From assembly GCA_902557735.1 (NCBI GenBank), contig CACEBC010000010.1:1-64000 (forward strand): a stretch of 64,000 bases of DNA, given 5' to 3'. Under the pieces are notes generated by a model. That model was not told the origin of the DNA, searched no databases, and saw only the letters and a program-made list of their open reading frames with translations. Origin of the DNA: Porticoccaceae bacterium. GTDB taxonomy: Bacteria > Pseudomonadota > Gammaproteobacteria > Pseudomonadales > Porticoccaceae. Of the stretch, positions 1 to 8,363 are shown one piece after another. Position 1 is the stretch's first letter. Each line of letters opens with the position of its first letter. Both the position numbers and the translations under genes were made by a program.

Positions 1-264
1 TTCCCACTCCCTTTTATAAAAGATCAGAGATCAGTTCAACCAGCTTTATTCTTTGATGCGGGCAATATTTTCAATTCCAACTGTGGTGCAACCCAAGCCA
101 ATTGTTTTAAACCAGAGTTTGGTGAATTGAGATATTCAATTGGATTGGGAGCGACTTGGCTGAGTGGTTTTGGTCCAATAACCTTCAGTATTGCCAAACC
201 CTTTAATAAGAGCGAATATGATGAGACTGAGATATTTCAATTCAGTCTTGGTAACCAGTTTTAA
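1..264 (+). CDS. bamA: BamA, C-terminal 87 residues only (gene split by a rearrangement)
   Basis: This is the 3' end of the gene for BamA, the outer-membrane beta-barrel assembly protein. The open frame starts at base 1 and reads FPLPFIKDQRSV, then a typical last-strands segment (FFDAGNIFNSNC, LGATWLSGFGPI) and ends FSLGNQF. The terminal Phe is the outer-membrane assembly signal. The rest of the same protein lies on the opposite strand at 6304-8335. That piece ends about 20 residues before this one should begin, so roughly 60 bases are missing and would lie just left of the window. skp follows 21 bases downstream, the normal bamA-skp order. Identity is near certain; why it is split is not known. 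Confidence 0.9.
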   Translation, partial: FPLPFIKDQRSVQPALFFDAGNIFNSNCGATQANCFKPEFGELRYSIGLGATWLSGFGPITFSIAKPFNKSEYDETEIFQFSLGNQF

Positions 265-285
265 TAAATTTTTAGGAGAAAAATT

Positions 286-801
286 GTGCAAAAAATTAAG
301 GCACTCATTGTTGTTGTGCTAGGCGTCATTCTTACGGTGCCAGCTTTAGCAGATGAAAAAATAGCTGTTCTCGACGTCCAACGCTCTGTATTTGCATCAT
401 CTTATGCGCAAAGCGAAGGAAAATCATTGGAAGAGAGCGCTGATTTTGTTGCATTAGTAGCAAAATTAGAGGGAGCCGCTTCTGATTTTCAGGCACTCGC
501 GAAAGAACTTGAGGAGAAACGTTTAACATGGTCTTCAGAGCAAATTGCGGAGCATCAAAAAAAGATGACTTACAAAAAAGAAGATGCAGAACTCGCTAAT
601 AAAAAGGTTCAAACTGAAAGACAGCAGCTTGCTCAACGTATAATGCAAAAAGTTCAACCAAATTTAGACGAAGCCGTGAAAGAACTTATTGAAGAAGAGG
701 GCATCACTATCTTGCTTCGTGCTGAGGCGACTTTATTTAGAGGTCCGGACAATGATATAACTGCTAAAGTTGCCGACCGTTTGAATAAAAAAATGCCCTA
801 G
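286..801 (+). CDS. skp: Periplasmic chaperone Skp/OmpH
   Basis: Skp is a periplasmic chaperone that keeps unfolded outer-membrane proteins soluble on their way to BamA. The 171-residue product has a signal peptide (MQKIKALIVVVLGVILTVPALA, cut before DEK). The mature part is long, charged and helical, with a conserved start (KIAVLDVQRSVFASSYAQ) and a central Lys/Glu/Gln-rich coiled coil at about residues 50-130, as expected for the tentacles of the trimer. The start is GTG at 286, chosen for the AGGAG at 274-278. It sits between bamA and lpxD, as in most gammaproteobacteria, and is probably co-transcribed with them. Confidence 0.93.
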   Translation: MQKIKALIVVVLGVILTVPALADEKIAVLDVQRSVFASSYAQSEGKSLEESADFVALVAKLEGAASDFQALAKELEEKRLTWSSEQIAEHQKKMTYKKEDAELANKKVQTERQQLAQRIMQKVQPNLDEAVKELIEEEGITILLRAEATLFRGPDNDITAKVADRLNKKMP

Positions 802-810
802 TGAATCCCA

Positions 811-1833
811 ATGAATATTGAGTATCACCTCTCGGATATCTTGAACTTTCTCGGCGCCGAGGCAAGTGATGCGAAGGATGTTTTGATCACAGGCCTGGCC
901 TCTCTAGAAAATGCGAACAGAGGCGATATATCGTTTGTTGCGAATACGCGCCACGCAAAATCTCTTGCTGAGTGTAATGCGACTGCCGTTATAATGCCTC
1001 GCGGTTATGAAAATGATTATTCAGGTGTATGCGTCTTCTCGAAAGATCCTTATTTGAGTTACGCAAAGCTCTCCAAATGGTTTGACACTGCTGTTAAGCG
1101 GCCTGCTGGAGTGCACCCTACCGCGATCTTAGCCGGTGACGCCACTATTGGCGCTGACGTTTCTTTGGGTCCTAATGTCGTCATTGAATCTGAAGTATTA
1201 ATATCTGATGGTTGTCAAATAGGCGCTAATACCTTCATTGGTGCCCGTTCTCGTGTAGGCGCAAATTGTCTGATTGAAAGTAACGTCTCAATTTATCATG
1301 ATGTTTTAATTGGCGACTCAGTTACCATTCATAGCGGTGCAGTAATAGGTTCAGACGGATTTGGTTTTGCCCCTAATGGTGAAGGCGGCTGGCAAAAGAT
1401 ATACCAGTTAGGCGGCGTGTCAATTGGGGATCGAGTCGAAATTGGAGCTTGTTCTACCATAGACAGAGGAGCTCTTGATGATACGATAATTGGTGATGGT
1501 GTCATCCTAGATAACCACGTAATGATTGCTCACAATGTAAGGGTCGGGGATAACACCGCGATGGCTGCATTTGCCGGGATCGCTGGGAGTGCGAAGATAG
1601 GAAAGAATTGTTTTTTCGCGGGCGACGCAGCATGCTTGGGCCACTTAGAAGTGGCGGATAACGTTCAAATAACGGCGCGCTCCTACGTGACCAAATCTAT
1701 TAAAAAATCGGGATCCTATTCAAATGGAGGTCTCCCGCTTATGGAATCTAGGAAATGGCGACGCAATGCTGTGAATTTTGGCAAATTAGCTAAGATTGTA
1801 AAACCCGTAACGGATAAAGAACTAGACGGATAA
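811..1833 (+). CDS. lpxD: UDP-3-O-(3-hydroxyacyl)glucosamine N-acyltransferase LpxD
   Basis: LpxD adds the second 3-hydroxyacyl chain, from acyl-ACP, to UDP-3-O-acyl-glucosamine in lipid A synthesis. The 340-residue length is usual for the family. An N-terminal uridine-binding domain (about 1-100) is followed by left-handed beta-helix hexapeptide repeats (about 105-300, for example IGADVSLGPNVVIE) and a C-terminal helix. The expected catalytic histidine is His241 in MIAHNVRVGDN. The gene starts 9 bases after skp and is followed by fabZ, lpxA and lpxB, the standard lipid A cluster. Confidence 0.96.
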   Translation: MNIEYHLSDILNFLGAEASDAKDVLITGLASLENANRGDISFVANTRHAKSLAECNATAVIMPRGYENDYSGVCVFSKDPYLSYAKLSKWFDTAVKRPAGVHPTAILAGDATIGADVSLGPNVVIESEVLISDGCQIGANTFIGARSRVGANCLIESNVSIYHDVLIGDSVTIHSGAVIGSDGFGFAPNGEGGWQKIYQLGGVSIGDRVEIGACSTIDRGALDDTIIGDGVILDNHVMIAHNVRVGDNTAMAAFAGIAGSAKIGKNCFFAGDAACLGHLEVADNVQITARSYVTKSIKKSGSYSNGGLPLMESRKWRRNAVNFGKLAKIVKPVTDKELDG

Positions 1834-1893
1834 TAATAAGAATCTTCTTCTCAAAAATTTTATATCTAAACAAGTCTATGGGGATTAGTGGTA

Positions 1894-2343
1894 ATGATGA
1901 ACGTCAACGATATTATGCAGCTACTGCCTCATGAATACCCCATGCTGATGGTCGATCGAATTCTAGAAGTTAAGCCGGGTAAGTCTATTTTAGGCTACAA
2001 AAATATCTCTATTAACGAGCAACTTTTTGTAGGACATTTTCCCAGAGCGCCAATTTTTCCTGGTGTATTGATAATTGAAGCAATGGCCCAAATATCCGGG
2101 ATATTGGGCTTTGTGACAACTCAGCAATCATCAGATGATGGAATGCTCTATCTGTTCGCTGGTATAGATAAAGTTCGTTTTAAACGGCCAGTTGTGCCAG
2201 GAGATAGGTTGATGTTGACTTCGGAAGTTTTATCTGTAAAGCGTAATATTTGGCGTTTCCGTACCCAAGCAAAAGTTGAAGAGGAATTGGCAAGCACGGC
2301 AACTTTGATGTGCGCTTACCAAGACAAGGAAAGTCTGGAATGA
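1894..2343 (+). CDS. fabZ: 3-hydroxyacyl-ACP dehydratase FabZ
   Basis: FabZ dehydrates 3-hydroxyacyl-ACP in fatty acid elongation. It competes with LpxA/LpxD for 3-hydroxyacyl-ACP, which fits its place between their genes. The product is a hot-dog fold protein of about 149 residues with LLPHEYPMLMVDRI at the N terminus. The active-site pair is His48 (VGHFP) and Glu62 (IIEAMAQ), counting from ATG 1894. A GTG at 1888 is also in frame, but ATG 1894 sits at a better distance from the GGGG at 1880-1883. The stop overlaps the lpxA start (ATGA), indicating translational coupling. Confidence 0.95.
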   Translation: MMNVNDIMQLLPHEYPMLMVDRILEVKPGKSILGYKNISINEQLFVGHFPRAPIFPGVLIIEAMAQISGILGFVTTQQSSDDGMLYLFAGIDKVRFKRPVVPGDRLMLTSEVLSVKRNIWRFRTQAKVEEELASTATLMCAYQDKESLE

Positions 2344-3107
2344 TCCATCCGACGGCAATAATTGATTCGTCTGCTCAACTTGGGAAAAACGTTAAGGTTG
2401 GACCATGGAGTCAAATTGGAGCAGATGTGAAAATTGGCGACCATTGTGAAATAGCTTCACATGCTGTTATCAAGGGTCCCACTATAATCGGAGAAAAAAA
2501 TAAGATATATCAATTTTCCACCATCGGAGATGATACGCCTGACTTAAAATATCAGGGCGAAGCAACAGAGCTTTTAATTGGCGATAATAATGTAATCAGG
2601 GAAGGGGTGACGATACATAGAGGTACGGCGCAGGATAGGGGAGAAACTTATATTGGAAGCAATAATCTGTTGATGGCCTATGTTCATATCGGCCACGATT
2701 GCGTGGTGGGTGATCACACTATCTTGATAAATAATGCAAGTCTCGCTGGTCATGTCTCGCTTGGTGATTGGTCAATTCTCTCGGGCTACGTGCTAGTTCA
2801 CCAGTATGTTCATATCGGGCCCCATTGTTTCATTGGCCCAAGTGCTATTATCCTCCACGATGTGCCAGCCTTTGTTACGGCATATGGTAGTCCAGCCGAG
2901 CCGCGTACCATTAATCGGGAGGGTTTAAAACGGCGAGATTTTAGCAGTGATCAAATAGCTTTAGCTAATAGAGCTTATAAGCTTTTATATCGAAGAGGGC
3001 TGCCCCTAAGAGAAGCCACAAAAGAAATAGCGGCACTCGGAGATGACGAGGTCATCTGCATGTTGTTAAAGTCAATTGAAAGCTCCACGCGCGGTATAAT
3101 CCGTTAA
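2340..3107 (+). CDS. lpxA: UDP-N-acetylglucosamine acyltransferase LpxA
   Basis: LpxA does the first step of lipid A synthesis: transfer of a 3-hydroxyacyl chain from ACP to the 3-OH of UDP-GlcNAc. The 255-residue product begins MIHPTAIIDSSAQLG and is built of hexapeptide repeats, with a C-terminal helical domain from about residue 190. His119 (HIGHDCVVGD) matches the E. coli catalytic His125. The start at 2340 overlaps the fabZ stop (ATGA), and GGAAAG in the fabZ end serves as ribosome binding site. The longer upstream frame starting at 2310 is inside fabZ and is not used here. Confidence 0.96.
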   Translation: MIHPTAIIDSSAQLGKNVKVGPWSQIGADVKIGDHCEIASHAVIKGPTIIGEKNKIYQFSTIGDDTPDLKYQGEATELLIGDNNVIREGVTIHRGTAQDRGETYIGSNNLLMAYVHIGHDCVVGDHTILINNASLAGHVSLGDWSILSGYVLVHQYVHIGPHCFIGPSAIILHDVPAFVTAYGSPAEPRTINREGLKRRDFSSDQIALANRAYKLLYRRGLPLREATKEIAALGDDEVICMLLKSIESSTRGIIR

Positions 3108-4244
3108 ATGACTGAATCCCCAGTTTTTGCAATTGTAGCCGGCGAGGCCTCGGGTGACGCTCTCGGCGCAGATCTCATAGATAACCTTAGGAAACACTTT
3201 CCGCAGGCCTTATTTGAAGGAATCGGTGGCTCTCTCATGCAAGAAAAAGGTTTTCAATCTCTTTTCGACATCGAACGACTATCAATAATGGGATTGTTTG
3301 AACCTCTCAAGAGGTTACCCGAATTAATATCCATGCGTCGAATGCTTGTGCGACGATTCCTCAAAAAGCGACCGATGGTATTTATCGGCATAGATTCTCC
3401 AGATTTCAACTTACATATCGAGCTCAAATTGCGGGCAGCGGGTGTGAAAACCGTGCATTATGTAAGCCCCTCAGTTTGGGCCTGGCGGAAAGGAAGAATA
3501 AAAACTATTAAAAAATGCGTTGACCTGATGTTGACTTTATTTCCATTTGAAAATGATTTCTTTGAACAAAACCACATTCCAGTCAAATATGTTGGGCATC
3601 CTTTGGCCAAAAAATTCAGCATGAGTTCTCATGCGGACCGAGCAAGGCGACTTCTGAATTTAGATGCTGCGGCACCGACTCTAGCTGTTATGCCAGGAAG
3701 TAGGTTGTCCGAGATAAAAATGATGACTCACTTATTCCTGGACGTGGTCCTGCATCTCAGGAATGACATGCCAAATCTGCAGGTTGTTTTACCGGCAGCA
3801 AACGATACCCTTTATCTCGAACTTCAGAAAATTATATCCGAGCACTCGGTTAAGAACATTAAGCTTCTAAATAAACAATCTCGGTTAGCAATGACAGCTT
3901 CTGATGCTGTATTGCTTACGTCCGGGACCACATCTCTTGAGGCGATGCTTTTAAAGAAACCCATGGTTGTAGCCTATAAAGTGGGGTTCCTCACTTACTG
4001 CATCGTAGCACCATTTATAGATACCCCCTATATATCGATACCAAATTTACTCTCTAATAGCATGCTGGTGCCTGAATTAATTCAGGCGAACGCAAATAAG
4101 GACAAAATGCAAGTAGAAGTCAAAAAAATGTTTGAAAATAAATTTAGTGATCGCTTGATACCACACTATAATCGTCTCCATAGACAATTGAATAGGGAAT
4201 CTGGCGCTTTGGCGGCCGAGGCTATAGTTGATTTGGTCAAATGA
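3108..4244 (+). CDS. lpxB: Lipid-A-disaccharide synthase LpxB
   Basis: LpxB joins UDP-diacylglucosamine and lipid X to form the lipid A disaccharide at the inner membrane. It is a 378-residue GT19 glycosyltransferase with the family signatures AGEASGDALGADLI near the N terminus, GIDSPDFNL, SPSVWAWR and, in the C-terminal half, MPGSRLSEI and LTSGTTSLEAML. The ATG follows the lpxA stop with no gap, and the stop overlaps the rnhB start, so lpxA, lpxB and rnhB are tightly coupled. Confidence 0.96.
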   Translation: MTESPVFAIVAGEASGDALGADLIDNLRKHFPQALFEGIGGSLMQEKGFQSLFDIERLSIMGLFEPLKRLPELISMRRMLVRRFLKKRPMVFIGIDSPDFNLHIELKLRAAGVKTVHYVSPSVWAWRKGRIKTIKKCVDLMLTLFPFENDFFEQNHIPVKYVGHPLAKKFSMSSHADRARRLLNLDAAAPTLAVMPGSRLSEIKMMTHLFLDVVLHLRNDMPNLQVVLPAANDTLYLELQKIISEHSVKNIKLLNKQSRLAMTASDAVLLTSGTTSLEAMLLKKPMVVAYKVGFLTYCIVAPFIDTPYISIPNLLSNSMLVPELIQANANKDKMQVEVKKMFENKFSDRLIPHYNRLHRQLNRESGALAAEAIVDLVK

Positions 4245-4831
4245 GTATCTGGATTTGCCCCCACAACGTTTGTCATCTGGCGGGTGTCGACGAGGTTGGA
4301 AGAGGTGCCCTTGCTGGTGATGTCATAGCTGCCGCTGTCATATTACCGATCAATCACCAAATAGATGGCCTGATTGATTCAAAGCGTCTGTCTGAAAATC
4401 GCAGAATCGCTCTCTACAAAGACCTTATTGAGGCAGGGGGTGATTTTGCAATCGGGCATAGTTCTGCCCGAGAAATTGATTCGAAAAATATCTTAAACGC
4501 GACCCTTATTGCCATGAAGCGCGCCGTGGATGCACTTCCTATTACGCCTGATTATGTGGTTGTTGACGGAGATCAACTCCCGTCTTGGAACTATCGATCT
4601 GAAGCCATCATTGGCGGGGATAATCTGATTCCGCAGATTAGCGCAGCATCGGTCATAGCAAAAGTAATTCGTGATCATTTTATGGCTCTTTATGAGAGTT
4701 TATACCCTGGTTATGATTTTGTATCTAACAAGGGATATGGGACAAAAACACATATTGAAGCTTTGTCTATTTTGGGGCCTACTCCCATCCATAGACTTTC
4801 TTTCGCGCCGTTGCGACATAAAATTAAATAA
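4241..4831 (+). CDS. rnhB: Ribonuclease HII
   Basis: RNase HII cuts RNA in RNA-DNA hybrids and starts removal of single ribonucleotides from DNA. The 196-residue protein shows AGVDEVGRGALAGDV, with catalytic Asp17 and Glu18, then VVVDGDQ and KVIRDHFM carrying the other two acidic ligands. It begins inside the lpxB stop (ATGA). In the usual gene order rnhB is followed directly by dnaE; here a KAS III gene comes between. Confidence 0.95.
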   Translation: MSIWICPHNVCHLAGVDEVGRGALAGDVIAAAVILPINHQIDGLIDSKRLSENRRIALYKDLIEAGGDFAIGHSSAREIDSKNILNATLIAMKRAVDALPITPDYVVVDGDQLPSWNYRSEAIIGGDNLIPQISAASVIAKVIRDHFMALYESLYPGYDFVSNKGYGTKTHIEALSILGPTPIHRLSFAPLRHKIK

Positions 4832-4942
4832 TTGGCTATACACCTCTGTCACATAGAATATAATTCTTTGTGTTTTAAATCTCGCTATGTATTTGTTGGC
4901 ACAATTAACGTTGCGGTTCCTATTTATAGAGGATTTTGAATT

Positions 4943-6019
4943 TTGAGTTACGCTGAATTTGTGGGCTGGGGAAGGTATCTCCCGTCATTGGTCGTTGAGA
5001 ATAAGGATCTCGTGCGTTTTGTGGATACCACAGACCACTGGATAAAAACTCGAACGGGAATCAAAGAAAGGCGTTATAGTCATGTATCTACTGCAGAAAT
5101 GGGATGGTTGGCTGCAGAAAGAGCGCTAGCCAGCGCTGATATGCTATCCAATGATTTGGATCTGATTATCTTGGGATCTACCACTGCCAATGAGGTATGT
5201 CCTAACACGGCTAGTTCTATAAAAAATAAGTTAAAAGCATACTCAGCCGCGGCAATCGATCTGAACTCAGCATGCACCAGCTGGCTATATGGGGTATCTA
5301 TGATATCCGATATGATAAAAGCAGGTAGCATAGAAACAGGAATGGTGATTGGATCTGAACGTTTATCTTTGGGGTTAGACTGGAATAAACGAGAATCATG
5401 TTGTTTGTTTGGTGACGGAGCAGGTGCCGTAATCCTAAAAAAATCTCATGATGAGCGTGGAGTTATTGCCTTTCGAATTAGTTGTGTACCAGATAGTCGA
5501 GAGTTTTTGGCGATTCCAAAGTGGGGCATTCAACCAGCTATTCACACCAACGATTTGCACCTTTCAATGAACTTTGATGGGGCGGCCATTTTTAAACGAG
5601 CTGTTAAATCAATGAGTTTTGATTGTGAATTTGTTCTGGATCGAGCCGGTCTTTCAATAGAGGATATAGATGTCTTTATACCGCATCAGGCCAATATCCG
5701 CATAATAAACGCTGTTGGTTCAAAACTGGGGATTGATCCAAAAAAGACGGTCGTTACGATTGATAAGTATGGCAATACTTCCGCTGCATCTATACCAATT
5801 AGTCTTTGTGAAGCGCTGAAAAACGATATGATCAGAGGAGGTGAAACTATTCTAATCGCCAGTTTTGGAGCGGGATTAAGCTGTGGTGCAGCTGTAGTAA
5901 AGTGGGGGGATAGCACTAAAAATATCAGAGACACGGCATTTTCCATACCGGCTTATCAAGGAGACGTGCATAATTTATTGGAAGACAGTTTCTCTTACCA
6001 TGGCATTAGCTATAATTAG
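4943..6019 (+). CDS. 3-oxoacyl-ACP synthase III (FabH/KAS III-like)
   Basis: This is a thiolase-fold condensing enzyme of the KAS III family, 358 residues. The catalytic triad is complete: Cys111 (NSACTSWLYG), His248 (IPHQAN) and Asn278 (YGNTSAAS), close to the E. coli FabH positions. KAS III enzymes condense an acyl-CoA with malonyl-ACP to start fatty acid synthesis; some relatives make specialised ketoacyl products. The start is taken as TTG 4943, preceded by AGAGGA at 4928-4933, because no in-frame ATG precedes the conserved N terminus. The position between rnhB and dnaE is unusual for fabH, so this may be a second FabH with a special role. Its substrate cannot be read from sequence. Confidence 0.85.
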   Translation: MSYAEFVGWGRYLPSLVVENKDLVRFVDTTDHWIKTRTGIKERRYSHVSTAEMGWLAAERALASADMLSNDLDLIILGSTTANEVCPNTASSIKNKLKAYSAAAIDLNSACTSWLYGVSMISDMIKAGSIETGMVIGSERLSLGLDWNKRESCCLFGDGAGAVILKKSHDERGVIAFRISCVPDSREFLAIPKWGIQPAIHTNDLHLSMNFDGAAIFKRAVKSMSFDCEFVLDRAGLSIEDIDVFIPHQANIRIINAVGSKLGIDPKKTVVTIDKYGNTSAASIPISLCEALKNDMIRGGETILIASFGAGLSCGAAVVKWGDSTKNIRDTAFSIPAYQGDVHNLLEDSFSYHGISYN

Positions 6020-6033
6020 CTTTCAAAAACTAA

Positions 6034-6303
6034 ATGTATCCCTCTTTCATTCACTTAAGGCTTCATACCGAATTTTCTCTAATAGATAGCTGCATTCGTC
6101 TGGATTCATTAGTGCGAAAAGTTAAAGAGGAATCAATGCCCGCAGTGGCGATAACCGATTTCCATAATCTTTTTGCCTTGGTAAAGTTTTATAAAAAAGC
6201 TCGTTTGGAAGGCATCAAGCCTATTATCGGAGTTGACTTCTCTCTCCAAGAGACTGAATCGCAGTCTCAATCAACCAATATCTTGTTGTTAGCTCAGAAT
6301 CTG
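6034..6303 (+). CDS. dnaE: DNA polymerase III alpha subunit, N-terminal ~90 residues (truncated at a junction)
   Basis: This is the beginning of the replicative polymerase DnaE. The frame reads MYPSFIHLRLHTEFSLIDS, the typical start of the PHP domain, then AITDFHNLFALVKFYKKA and PIIGVDFSL. After about residue 90 (NILLLAQN) the similarity to DnaE stops and the following bases are the antisense of bamA, so only ~90 of the expected ~1150 codons are present. The exact end is uncertain by about 10 bases. The remainder of dnaE is not in this window. The dnaE2/imuC gene at 59972-63115 is a different polymerase and complete in itself. Confidence 0.85.
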
Positions 6304-6315
6304 GATCATCATAAT
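6292..6315. other. Rearrangement junction joining dnaE to antisense bamA
   Basis: Left of this point the plus strand codes for the DnaE N terminus (last clear residues LLLAQN). Right of it the minus strand codes for BamA (last clear residues GTVFYYDDPD). The two readings meet within about 20 bases, so any shared microhomology is only a few bases. No insertion sequence, recombinase site or repeat is seen. The partner junction, expected to join the bamA 3' part to the rest of dnaE, would lie about 60 bases left of base 1. Confidence 0.8.
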
Positions 6316-8335
6316 AAAACACTGTTCCTGGTGGTGGTGGCGTGTCTTGCGGTCCCAATGTGTTTCGTTTGAATCCACGAACAGAACCGAATCCACCACC
6401 ATAGAAGTTTTTGAAGAATGGCAACTGACTAGTATCTCCATATGCATCGCCATAACCGAGGTCTGTTCGGAGCTTGAGGGTTAATGATCGCGTTAAGCCC
6501 TTAAAATACTGCGCCGCATAATATAATTTGTAATATTCAAGCCCGGAACCAGGAATTGAAATATCCAAACCTAATCGCTGAGACGACCCGCGTGTTGCAA
6601 ACATGCCACGGTTGAGAGTTGATCTTATCCAGTTAATATTAAAATTAATCGTGTCGAAGTCAGTTCCGTTCTGCGCTTCAAACTCAGCAATCTCGGCGGA
6701 GGCGTAACTCCCCGTTTTCAAGCTTAAGTTTTCGTAACCAAATCCAAATCCGATTCGTTCAATCTCAGAAACTGGATATCCCCAATTTACCGCAGCCCCA
6801 TAGCTATTGGTCGAGAAACTCGCCACGTTGATCTCATCATAATCAGTCTTTCTTCCAAACAGCGAATATCCAACGCTTACCCCATCTACAGTATAGTATG
6901 GCTCTGTATAGCTGAAATTTATCGCAGTTTGGTATCGACTTCTATTAACCCCGACACCAATCTGTTTTCCAGTTCCAAGAAAATTATTTTCTTGAAGATT
7001 TGCACCTAAAATGAGACCCGTACCCTGCGCAAATCCTAGACTTGCTCCAACAGAACCAGAGGGTTGTTCCTCCACGGAGTAGATCACATCTATCTGATCG
7101 TTGGTTCCCGCGACAGGGATATTTTCCACATTTACCTCTTTAAAGTAGCCCAATCGCTCCAATCTTACCTTTGAGAGTTCTATTAACGCATTATTGGCGG
7201 AACCTCCTTCCATTTGACGCATCTCCCTCCTTAGAACGGTATTTGCGGTCTTTGTATTCCCTCGGAAGTCAATTCGTCGAACATACGCACGCATTCCTGG
7301 TTTAACCAAGTAAGTGATATTAGCAGTTTTTTCTGCTTCATTAATATCTGGATAGCCCTCCACTTCGGCAAAGGTATAACCTTCGTTCCCCAGTCTTTTG
7401 GTGATGTATTCGCTAGATGCTGTCATCAATGCTTGAGAAAAAATCATGCCCTCTTCTAGTACGACTAGAGATCTGAGGTATTCCTCATCCAATTTCAATT
7501 CACCAGCAAAATCAACTGTTTCGACAGTATAGGTTTCTCCTTCAGAGATATTAATGGTGATGTAAACTGAATCTTTTTCTGGACTTATGGAGACTTGAGT
7601 GCTGTCTATAGCGAATGTCAAATACCCCCGATCCAGGTACCATGACTCGATAGTTTGAAGGTCCCCAGATAATTTTTCTCGAGCATACTTATCGTCACTC
7701 TGAAACCAAGATAACCACCCTGTTTCTTGTTGTTCGAATTGGTCTAGCAGCTCTTCTTCCGAGAATGCTTCATTACCCACAATATTAATATGTCTAATTT
7801 TAGCCACATCGCCTTCGTCGATATCTATGTTAACCGCTACCCGATTTCTCGGTAATTGTTCGATTTCGGTCTTGACAATAGCGCCGTATCGTCCTTGAGA
7901 CACATACTGTCGCTGAAGTTCCTGCGACATGCCCTCCAATATAACTCGACGAAAGATTTGGCCCTCCGCAAGGCCATTATCTCTGAGGGCTGAGAGTAGT
8001 TGTTCTGATTCGATAGCTTTGTTACCCTCTAAATTTATAGCAGTTACCGCAGGTCTCTCCTCTACACCCACGACCAAAACGTCGTTATCAGCAGCTAAAA
8101 TAATATTTGAAAAGTACCCTGTTCTAAATAGGGCTCGCGTCGCATTTCGCGCATCTGTCTCACTGATTTTATCTCCTACGCTTAAGGGCAAAGCGGCAAA
8201 GACCGTTCCAGCGGACACCCTTTGCAAACCCTCAATCCTGATATCGCGAATCTTAAAATCGTAATTGGCCATCAAATTTGAAGAGATAAATAAAAGTGTT
8301 AGAAATCCACACCGCAGACGAATCAATAGGCTCAT
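6304..8335 (-). CDS. bamA: BamA, N-terminal ~675 residues (truncated at a junction)
   Basis: BamA is the central component of the machine that inserts beta-barrel proteins into the outer membrane. This part has a signal peptide (MSLLIRLRCGFLTLLFISSNLMA), five POTRA repeats (about 24-425; for example FKIRDIRIEGLQRVSAGTVF) and most of the barrel, including NFYGGGFGSVRGF near the end. The frame stays open to 6224, but the residues after DDPDSE come from antisense dnaE and are not BamA. This piece plus ~20 missing residues plus the 87 at 1-264 gives about 780, the normal family length. ATG 8335 is preferred to TTG 8350 because it gives a clean signal peptide. The gene lies 28 bases after rseP. 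Confidence 0.92.
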
Positions 8336-8363
8336 CGTTTTTTGACCCAAGTGTTAAAGTGTT

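Noticed and set aside
2310-2339. Upstream start for lpxA at 2310
   Set aside because: It lies inside fabZ. The conserved N terminus begins at MIHPTAIID (2340), which overlaps the fabZ stop in the normal way.
6224-6303. Extension of the bamA minus-strand frame to 6224 as a complete 708-residue protein
   Set aside because: The last ~26 residues are the antisense of the dnaE N-terminal coding sequence and do not resemble the BamA barrel end, which is at 1-264.
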